A stretch of DNA of 64,000 nucleotides from Prochlorococcus sp. AG-409-K04 (GTDB lineage: Bacteria > Cyanobacteriota > Cyanobacteriia > PCC-6307 > Cyanobiaceae). How positions within the stretch are numbered: position 1 is the first letter of the stretch; each line of letters begins with the position of its first letter. The position numbers were made by a program, and so were the translations under genes. The stretch covers positions 1 through 64,000 of the forward strand of contig QCKE01000006.1 of assembly GCA_003215555.1 (NCBI GenBank). Direction: 5' to 3'. Under the pieces are notes generated by a model. The model searched no databases. It saw only the letters and a program-made list of their open reading frames with translations, and had not been told where the DNA came from. This document shows, piece after piece, positions 58,324-64,000 of this stretch.

Positions 58324-59721
58324 GTGACAACAACAACAAATAAAGCAATTACTATTGCAATAGGTTTAGGTCGCTCAGGAATTGCTGCAGCAAAATATTT
58401 AAATGCAAAAGGTCAGAATGTTCTAATTTTTGAAGAATCTAAGAAAGAATCTTTTCAACAATTATCTCGAGAATTAACAAAAGAAGGGATAAAAGTAAAG
58501 CTTGGAATGCCAATGCAATTTTCAAGCTTCAAGCCATGGCTTAATCAATTGCAATCCGTAGTAACCAGCCCAGGTATCCCTTGGGATCACCCAACACTAA
58601 ACCAATTAAGGAATCAAGGTATATCTATTGAAGCCGAAATATCATTGGCTTGGGAAAACTTGAAAAACATTCCATGGGTGGGAGTTACAGGAACAAATGG
58701 GAAAACAACAGTCACTCACATGCTCAATCATGTTTTAAAAAAATGTCTCATAAGTTCGAACATTGGTGGGAACGTTGGGAAGGCAGCTTGTGAGTTAGCT
58801 TTAGAATTTAAAATCTACCCTGAAACAATACCTAAATGGTTAATAGTTGAATTAAGTAGCTACCAAATAGAAAGCGCTCCAAATATCAGTCCTCGTATAG
58901 GTATATGGACCACTCTTACACCTGATCATCTAGATAGACATGGATCCATAGAAAATTATTTTGAGATTAAACGTTCTCTTATAGCAAACTCATCAATTCG
59001 TATTTATAATGGTAATGATAAATACTTGGAAAGTCACAGACCAATACTTCCTAAAGGAATATGGATTAATACAAATACCTTTCACTCAAATAACACAAAA
59101 TACGATTATTGGATTTCTAAAAATGGTAAACTGACTGAGAAAGGTAAAGAGTTATTTGATACGTCAATTCTCAACTTACCTGGAAATCATAATCTTCAAA
59201 ACCTTCTTTTAGTAACTGCAGCAGCAAGAAAAATTGGTCTATCTCCTCACAATATTGAAGCTGCTATAAGTGATTTCAAAGGAATAGAACATAGACTTGA
59301 AAAAATTGGCGCTATAAAAAATATTGAGGTTTTTAATGATAGTAAATCTACTAATTTTGATTCTGTGGAGATTGCCCTAAAAGCAATTAATAAGAAAACA
59401 ATATTGATAGCAGGTGGTCAACTAAAGAAAGGTAATAGCAAAAATTGGATAAAAGAGATACATCTTAATACCTGCGCTATAATTTTGTTCGGAGAAAGTA
59501 GATATGATTTAAAGAAAATCATAGAAATCAGCTCCTTCAAAGGAAAGATTTTTACTTTTCAAACTCTAGATAAAGCAGTAACAAAATCAGTTAATTTAGG
59601 CATTGAATTAAAAGCAAAGAGCATTCTATTTTCTCCTGGATGTGCGAGCTTTGACCAATATAATAATTTTGAAGAACGCGGAATACATTTTAAAAGCCTA
59701 ATCAAAGAATATTCAACATGA
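58324..59721 (+). CDS. murD: UDP-N-acetylmuramoyl-L-alanine:D-glutamate ligase (MurD)
   Basis: MurD adds D-glutamate to UDP-MurNAc-L-Ala with ATP. The 465-residue Mur ligase has an N-terminal Rossmann domain (AIGLGRSGIAAAKYL), the P-loop GVTGTNGKTTVTHML, ELSSYQIES, LTPDHLDRHGS and the C-terminal domain with FNDSKSTNFDS. GTG 58324 is the only start before the conserved strand. It lies 6 nt after tRNA-Val, leaving no room for a normal leader or Shine-Dalgarno sequence. Confidence 0.95.
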   Translation: MTTTTNKAITIAIGLGRSGIAAAKYLNAKGQNVLIFEESKKESFQQLSRELTKEGIKVKLGMPMQFSSFKPWLNQLQSVVTSPGIPWDHPTLNQLRNQGISIEAEISLAWENLKNIPWVGVTGTNGKTTVTHMLNHVLKKCLISSNIGGNVGKAACELALEFKIYPETIPKWLIVELSSYQIESAPNISPRIGIWTTLTPDHLDRHGSIENYFEIKRSLIANSSIRIYNGNDKYLESHRPILPKGIWINTNTFHSNNTKYDYWISKNGKLTEKGKELFDTSILNLPGNHNLQNLLLVTAAARKIGLSPHNIEAAISDFKGIEHRLEKIGAIKNIEVFNDSKSTNFDSVEIALKAINKKTILIAGGQLKKGNSKNWIKEIHLNTCAIILFGESRYDLKKIIEISSFKGKIFTFQTLDKAVTKSVNLGIELKAKSILFSPGCASFDQYNNFEERGIHFKSLIKEYST

Positions 59722-59857
59722 AAGTTAAGTCTTAAGTAAACAATAATAAATCAAAAAGCTAAGTAAATAGGAATAAAGTGATTGGTCGGTCATTACCCAA
59801 AGAACATCTCTAGAAAAAGCAAATAATAAAGATATATTGAAATAGATTATAAAAGGT

Positions 59858-60172
59858 TTGATTTTGAATAACAATACCTCCTTTCCAGAGTCTATAAGCC
59901 ATAAAAAGCTTAATTGCTTATTTACCAAGGCTAGCAAAAACAATCAAGCCAAAAATGAATTTTCAGAGCCATCCTCACTCAAAAGCAACGAGTTAGATCA
60001 AATGCTTATTAAATGGTCGGATATAAGCAAAGAATTATTAACCATCCTAAACAAAAAAGAACTTCAATCTATTGAAGGAAAAAGTCCAAGATCTCTAATA
60101 GCATTAGGAGCAATGGAAGCACATATAAATATGGCCCTACAGGCATTAAAGGCTTCAGAACAAGACCAATAA
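59858..60172 (+). CDS. Small helical protein, unknown function
   Basis: The 104-residue product has a polar N-terminal half and a helical second half with LDQMLIKWSDISKELLTILN and IALGAMEAHINMALQALK. No family recognised. The frame has no internal signal or membrane helix. It stands alone on the plus strand between murD and the DUF1499 gene. Confidence 0.55.
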   Translation: MILNNNTSFPESISHKKLNCLFTKASKNNQAKNEFSEPSSLKSNELDQMLIKWSDISKELLTILNKKELQSIEGKSPRSLIALGAMEAHINMALQALKASEQDQ

Positions 60173-60220
60173 GTACACGCTTAATCTAAAAATTAAGATT
60201 CCATTGATTACAAACGAATA

Positions 60221-60547
60221 TTAGATTGAGCGAAATAAGTCATCCACACGCTTCTTATTAACACCCAAGTCACTTAAACCTATTCTTGAACAAGATCTAA
60301 TTTGAATTTTATTTTTAGAAGGAATATTTAGAATTTCAAGATCATCTGGAAAACGAAAAATCAAACTTCTAACGACACCATGCCAGTAATTCTTGGAAGA
60401 ATGAATCACCTGAACCCTTGGCAAAGAAGAAGCAGCCTGAACCAACTTCTCAAAAATCTCTTGGGAATTAGCATAAGTATTCTCAATTCGCACACAGTTT
60501 GTAGTAATTAAGCAGTCTGGTAAATTAAGAGGTTGATTTAATACCAT
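60221..60547 (-). CDS. DUF1499 family protein
   Basis: The 108-residue protein shows the DUF1499 pattern: PDCLITTNCV near the start, RFPDDLEILNI in the middle and the conserved RSCSRIGLSDLGVNKKRVDDL at the end. The family is widespread in cyanobacteria and plant plastids, without a known biochemical function. No signal peptide is evident. Stop is at 60221. Confidence 0.82.
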   Translation of the reverse strand: MVLNQPLNLPDCLITTNCVRIENTYANSQEIFEKLVQAASSLPRVQVIHSSKNYWHGVVRSLIFRFPDDLEILNIPSKNKIQIRSCSRIGLSDLGVNKKRVDDLFRSI

Positions 60548-60698
60548 TGATCAATCCAACATTACTTCTAAAAGTATAAACAAACTTAGATATACTATAA
60601 TAATTCTATTCATTAAGAAAAAAAGACTTTTTCAAAGCAAAACCATATTTTCAATGCAAAAAAGTTGACAAATTAGATTGATATTAGTATAAAAAAGA

Positions 60699-60884
60699 AT
60701 GGAAAAAATTAAAAATAGATCTAAGAAGAAGATTTTAAGTCAAATTCTATTTGATGAAATTGATCATCGGTTGTCTTGTGGATGGCATGCAGAAATTGAA
60801 GACAATGGCAATAGAAAGAAATATTTAAAGGAAATTAAACATAGTTCTCAAAATAAAATTCTCCATAAACCACAGGATCTTTAG
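60699..60884 (+). CDS. Possible small basic protein (61 aa)
   Basis: A 61-codon frame from ATG 60699 encodes a Lys/Glu-rich, probably helical polypeptide with a single Cys (HRLSCGWHAEIEDNG). Composition is clearly more ordered than random AT-rich sequence, but no family is recognised and no strong ribosome-binding site is seen. The 200 nt that follow, up to the next small gene, hold nothing else I can identify. Confidence 0.4.
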   Translation: MEKIKNRSKKKILSQILFDEIDHRLSCGWHAEIEDNGNRKKYLKEIKHSSQNKILHKPQDL

Positions 60885-61084
60885 AAACTTATATTATCTA
60901 GTACTCTTATATAGAGTATAGAGCGTTGTGCTTGTTAGATAATTGAATTTAGAACTTAAGAAATACATTTTCTTTTATACAGATTGAGGAATTGGCTCTA
61001 AACTCAAGAAATCTCCATGCTCTCTGAACATGTTTTCATGAGAAGCAAGAGCTTTATCAGATCATGGCTACTTTTTAAAATCTC

Positions 61085-61246
61085 ATGGACCCTTTTGATC
61101 CAGCTATTCATTATGGCCCCAATGATGCTGGGGTATCCGCCTTATCAATTGCAATAGTTGTAATAGGACTTTTAATTGGCTCTTGGGCATTTGGTGCTCT
61201 TTATGGGATTATCTCTAATTATCTACAGAATAAAACAAAGAACTGA
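61085..61246 (+). CDS. Small single-helix membrane protein (53 aa)
   Basis: The ATG at 61085 opens 53 codons, ending with TGA at 61244-61246. The product starts DPFDPAIHYGPNDAGVSA and then has one hydrophobic helix (about residues 19-40, LSIAIVVIGLLIGSWAFGALYG) and a short basic tail (QNKTKN). The well-formed helix and structured N-terminus favour a real protein. No family is recognised. Confidence 0.6.
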   Translation: MDPFDPAIHYGPNDAGVSALSIAIVVIGLLIGSWAFGALYGIISNYLQNKTKN

Positions 61247-61326
61247 GAGCAATATTAATCAAATAAATATCAACTCCATTGCAAAAATTCTAGCTTATTA
61301 AGTTAAAAGAGTACTATATTAATCAT

Positions 61327-61479
61327 TTAAGTAATATTAGATTTTAAATGAATCTCAAGGCAATTTGTTAAACATTCATTAGCCTCATCACCAATACCAC
61401 AAGATGTAATGCAATCAAAGTATGAATCTATAGAATCATTATCTTCTATACTTATTTCTTGCTCTTTTGCAATAGACAT
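61327..61479 (-). CDS. Small twin-CX3C protein (50 aa)
   Basis: On the minus strand an ATG at 61479 begins a 50-codon frame ending in TAA at 61327. The product has a Glu/Asp-rich N-terminus and a centre with CITSC and CLTNC (Cys23/27 and Cys36/40), 8 residues apart. Two CX3C motifs in predicted helices would make a disulfide-linked helical hairpin or a metal site. I do not recognise a named family. The pattern is too regular to be chance. Confidence 0.6.
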   Translation of the reverse strand: MSIAKEQEISIEDNDSIDSYFDCITSCGIGDEANECLTNCLEIHLKSNIT

Positions 61480-61706
61480 AAAGTTTAATTAGTAGGAATA
61501 CATTTTTAGCATAATAATGCTCATCTAACACGCTTTAGTTACCACAGATAAAGTACCTAGGCAATAATTACTACAATATAAAAATAGCTATTTAAAATAC
61601 TAGTGTTATTCGGTCTTCAAAAATAAATCATTTTTTCAATCCTAAAAACTATCTAGATTAAAGGAACATTTGATCTTTTTAGACATTAGTTCTGATATTT
61701 TTTAGA

Positions 61707-62354
61707 TTAAGAATTTACCGAAACAACAGAAAAGAAAGGGTCACCTTTGATACCTAAAATATTTAGCAAGCTGGAAGCCTCTGTAACCTCTGAAATGCAC
61801 TCAGGATGAGCCCAAGCTTGGGAAATTAACACATTCTCAATATATTTCATACGATCAATATCTGTTCCTTCTCTCCATATTCTAGGTGCTTTTGTCCAAA
61901 AAGCCCTATTAGAAAAAGAAATCATTAAAAGTCCATTAGGCTTGATTATCCGTTTTAATTCCGCAGCAATATCCTCTGGGTATTGCAAATACTGCCAGGC
62001 AGCTACCATCAAACAAACATCAATGGAAGAATCTTCCAAAGGTAATTTTTGAGAAACATTTAGGTCCTGCACCCAATGTGAGTCCAGTCGCTTATTACAC
62101 TCAAGTTCTATTTTATTTAACCCATGCCCAATAACTCTTTTATATACAACCTCATCAGGCAAATGACTTGTCCAACTAGACATTAGATCTAAGATAATTG
62201 AATCTTCTTCAATTCTTTCTCTATATAAATTAGTCAATCTTCGTCTAAAAGATTGATCCAAATGATTTACAAGTCTAGGTTCAGAATAAAAAAATGAATC
62301 ATCAGAATTATCCTCTTTTTTTCTTTGATCATCTGATAAAACTTTTACACTCAT
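61707..62354 (-). CDS. Class I SAM-dependent methyltransferase
   Basis: The 215-residue protein has a Rossmann methyltransferase fold: LDLMSSWTSHLPDE (motif I region), IELECNKRLDSHW, and the conserved DVCLMVAAWQYLQYPEDIAAELKRIIKPNG of motifs IV-VI. It resembles methyltransferase type 11 proteins of cyanobacteria. The glycine loop is atypical (LMSSWTS instead of GxGxG). Substrate unknown. ATG 62354 start. Confidence 0.78.
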   Translation of the reverse strand: MSVKVLSDDQRKKEDNSDDSFFYSEPRLVNHLDQSFRRRLTNLYRERIEEDSIILDLMSSWTSHLPDEVVYKRVIGHGLNKIELECNKRLDSHWVQDLNVSQKLPLEDSSIDVCLMVAAWQYLQYPEDIAAELKRIIKPNGLLMISFSNRAFWTKAPRIWREGTDIDRMKYIENVLISQAWAHPECISEVTEASSLLNILGIKGDPFFSVVSVNS

Positions 62355-62419
62355 TAAAACGGATATTAATTTTTCTTAGCAACTATAACAAATAAATTCC
62401 CAATTAAAAATATTTATTT

Positions 62420-62908
62420 TTAGAAATTAAATATTCTAGCTATTCTTCTAACTAGTTTATTAGTAATAGTTCCTGTTATTTCATAAATATGATTCTTCTT
62501 TCTTTTAATTACTAATCCATATGGATTAGTAAAAATAACAAATAATATTTTAAAGAATCTCAAAGGTTTTTTGCTTGTAAAAGATGGGATTGGTTTAAGG
62601 CCATTGAGCTCTTCCAAGATAGATTTCTTAAACAAACACTCATTTTCCAAAACTTGCAGAATTTTTTTCTTTTGTGAATCATTAAGAGTACTCAACAAAA
62701 TATCCATAGCCCTAACCGAGCTATGATCACCATTTATGAGTTCACGAGAAACACTTTGAAACAGATTTTCCCACTTATAAGGTTCTTCTGCGTACAAATA
62801 ATAAGCTTTACTTTTAGTATTTCCTAAAGCAAGCCTTTCCCTCTCATCCTCATCTGTCTGTTGTGAGATCCAATAATTGTATAAAGGAGAAATCTGTCTT
62901 ATGTCCAA
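62420..62908 (-). CDS. Hypothetical protein with amphipathic C-terminus
   Basis: The 162-residue product starts RQISPLYNYWISQQTDEDERE and ends with a basic hydrophobic segment (FKILFVIFTNPYGLVIKRKKNH and NKLVRRIARIFNF). The C-terminus may touch the membrane. No recognised domain. It is 65 nt upstream of the methyltransferase on the same strand and might be co-transcribed with it. Confidence 0.5.
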   Translation of the reverse strand: MDIRQISPLYNYWISQQTDEDERERLALGNTKSKAYYLYAEEPYKWENLFQSVSRELINGDHSSVRAMDILLSTLNDSQKKKILQVLENECLFKKSILEELNGLKPIPSFTSKKPLRFFKILFVIFTNPYGLVIKRKKNHIYEITGTITNKLVRRIARIFNF

Positions 62909-62952
62909 GGTTCAAAAAAGAATTTCTTTGAAATATATTAGAAGATTTCAAT

Positions 62953-63078
62953 TCAAGAAGTTGTTTTCTTAAATACTGCTGTAGAAGCCTCTTTAAACAA
63001 TTCCCTGGCACCTAAGACAACAAACCAACCAAGAGTCAATCCTATAAGAATTGGCGCGATTTCATTAAAATGAGACAT
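62953..63078 (-). CDS. Small single-helix membrane protein (41 aa)
   Basis: The ATG at 63078 is preceded by a strong ribosome-binding site (GGAGGG, 5-6 nt upstream), unusual for this window. The 41-residue product starts SHFNEIAPILIGLTLGWFVV, forming one helix, and continues with a basic amphipathic tail (ARELFKEASTAVFKKTTS). Its size and shape are like small thylakoid subunits, but I cannot match it to a named Psa, Psb, Pet or Ndh protein. The TGA is at 62953-62955. Confidence 0.6.
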   Translation of the reverse strand: MSHFNEIAPILIGLTLGWFVVLGARELFKEASTAVFKKTTS

Positions 63079-63275
63079 ACTTCCCTCCGTATTGTATCTG
63101 AGTGGAAGAGCAATCTTCAATCTGAATTGCCCAAAATGATTACGAAAGTATTTAATGAGATCTTGATTGATCTTACTTCGTAAACTGTTTATAGTTCTAT
63201 ACCAAGATTTTTTATTTGTCTATAAGAGAAATAACTCAGGCATTTATACACAATTCATATGAGTTAAAATTTCTT

Positions 63276-63307
63276 CAAAAAAAAAAGCCCCGCATATTGA
63301 GCGGGGC
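63276..63307 (-). terminator. Intrinsic terminator of the pcb gene
   Basis: GCCCCGC (63287-63293) and GCGGGGC (63301-63307) form a GC-rich perfect stem with a seven-nucleotide loop. On the minus strand it is followed by ten or so T residues. It lies about 50 nt past the pcb stop and ends that transcript. Confidence 0.93.
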
Positions 63308-63356
63308 AAACATTTTATAAGTTTAAAAATCTAGCTATTAAAAACCAATCAAGGTT

Positions 63357-64000
63357 CTAATCAGCCAAAGTGATCTTTGCGCTATCTAAATTAGCTACTG
63401 CACTTGTTATTCTCTTAAAGTCAAAGCCTAGCGCACGAATCGCGTGCCATAGATGACCTTGAATAAAGAAGAAGCCCAAGTAATAATGAACATTGGTTAG
63501 CCAAGCACGAGATGTATGCCCAGTAACAACTCCATCCATATTGCCTGTATCTATCCAATAAGGAGAGATCCCAAACTTAAGGGCTAAAGGCTCACCATAC
63601 CAAGCTTCTGGATAAACTGTAGTATTAGTAGCACACCAGAATGCAGCAATAATAGCCATCCAACCAATACCAGCTAATGACCAAGAAAGAACTGCCTCGG
63701 CAGAAAGAACATTTTTACCTTTGAATTCTGTGTATTCACCAAGAAGTCCTGAACCCATTTTTGTTGCAATGTGATGAGCTCCACCCAGGATCTCTGCAAA
63801 AGCCAAGAAGGCATGACCACCCATAACATCTTCAAGGCTATCAATAGTCAGGAAGTCAAACTGATGATTCCATATAGCATTTAAATTCAAGTTGTATTCA
63901 ACCTGACGAACAGCTCCAATTGCAGGATCGTAAATTCCGTGCCATTTTGCCCATTCAACAAACCAGATACAAGCAACACCAAAGAATATTAAATGATGTC
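63357..64000 (-). CDS. pcb: Chlorophyll a/b-binding antenna protein Pcb (partial)
   Basis: The frame is open from the stop at 63357 to the right edge, so the N-terminal part lies outside the window. Visible residues show the CP43/IsiA-type antenna fold: HHLIFFGVACIW, EWAKWHGIYDPAIGAVRQVEYN, GGHAFLAFAEILGGAHHIAT and WLTNVHYYLGFFFIQGHLWHAIRALGFDF. Conserved His residues bind chlorophyll. Pcb replaces phycobilisomes in Prochlorococcus and binds divinyl chlorophyll a/b. Which Pcb paralog this is cannot be told from the fragment. An internal TTG at 63890 is not the true start. Confidence 0.95.
   Translation of the reverse strand, partial: HHLIFFGVACIWFVEWAKWHGIYDPAIGAVRQVEYNLNLNAIWNHQFDFLTIDSLEDVMGGHAFLAFAEILGGAHHIATKMGSGLLGEYTEFKGKNVLSAEAVLSWSLAGIGWMAIIAAFWCATNTTVYPEAWYGEPLALKFGISPYWIDTGNMDGVVTGHTSRAWLTNVHYYLGFFFIQGHLWHAIRALGFDFKRITSAVANLDSAKITLAD

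Overview
The window is cyanobacterial chromosome and almost certainly Prochlorococcus. It is clearly AT-rich, nearly every base is coding, and operons are short with many 1-4 nt overlaps. Marker genes are a Pcb/CP43-type chlorophyll antenna protein at the right edge, a high-light-inducible (Hli) protein, kaiB-kaiC with no kaiA, the NblS sensor kinase, the ClpR/ClpP3 pair, PlsY, a long SerA, DUF1825/DUF3086/DUF3119 proteins and the Prochlorococcus-style order kaiC-kaiB / rplU-rpmA / truB. The AT bias looks milder than in high-light strains, so a low-light clade is my inference. No rRNA gene is present to place it further.

Layout. 0-14 kb: tRNA-Leu(CAG), murA, tRNA-Leu(UUG) with argD starting 8 nt behind it, folC, a minus-strand pair (FAD-linked oxidase, cytosine-deaminase-like amidohydrolase), tRNA-His, then a cell-wall and division run miaB-ddl-(membrane protein)-ftsQ-ftsZ, the SRP RNA, panB, and hemW overlapping panB tail-to-tail. 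14-19 kb: PIN-TRAM membrane protein, clpR-clpP3, ilvC, cobD. 19-22.5 kb: a strip of small membrane and secreted proteins, one Hli protein, an orphan NuoL-N-like fragment, a possible small RNA and HU with its terminator. 22.5-32 kb: degenerate MBL protein, glycogen debranching enzyme, tRNA-Gly, then a tight operon of sugar-type transporter, MlaE-like permease, DUF3119, DUF3086 and plsY, facing pyrF and tyrS. 32-41.5 kb: DUF1825, GIY-YIG protein, leucyl aminopeptidase, then the outer-membrane operon bamA-lpxC-fabZ-lpxA-lpxB-msrA, and purC. 41.6-48 kb: purD-nblS, kaiC, kaiB, rplU-rpmA. 48-58 kb: methyltransferase, truB, SpoIID-like protein, RNase Z, lumenal pentapeptide protein, ferredoxin, serA-prmA, a cytoplasm/membrane protein and an S4-domain protein. 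58-64 kb: tRNA-Val with murD starting 6 nt behind it, then a small-gene-rich stretch (DUF1499, 41-61 aa ORFs, a twin-CX3C protein, a SAM methyltransferase) ending in the partial pcb gene.

Function. Most of this is core housekeeping: peptidoglycan (murA, ddl, murD), division (ftsQ, ftsZ), lipid A and outer membrane (bamA, lpxC/A/B, fabZ), purines and pyrimidines (purC, purD, pyrF), amino acids (argD, ilvC, serA), cofactors (folC, panB, cobD), translation (tyrS, rplU, rpmA, truB, miaB, tRNAs), proteolysis (ClpR/P3, PepA), and light and time sensing (nblS, kaiBC). I found no phage, IS element, CRISPR or defence system. The most interesting items are architectural: tRNA-to-gene junctions that should yield near-leaderless mRNAs, a cobD frame with no canonical start before its first helix, the kaiA gap, the catalytically dead ClpR, and several unlisted small proteins.
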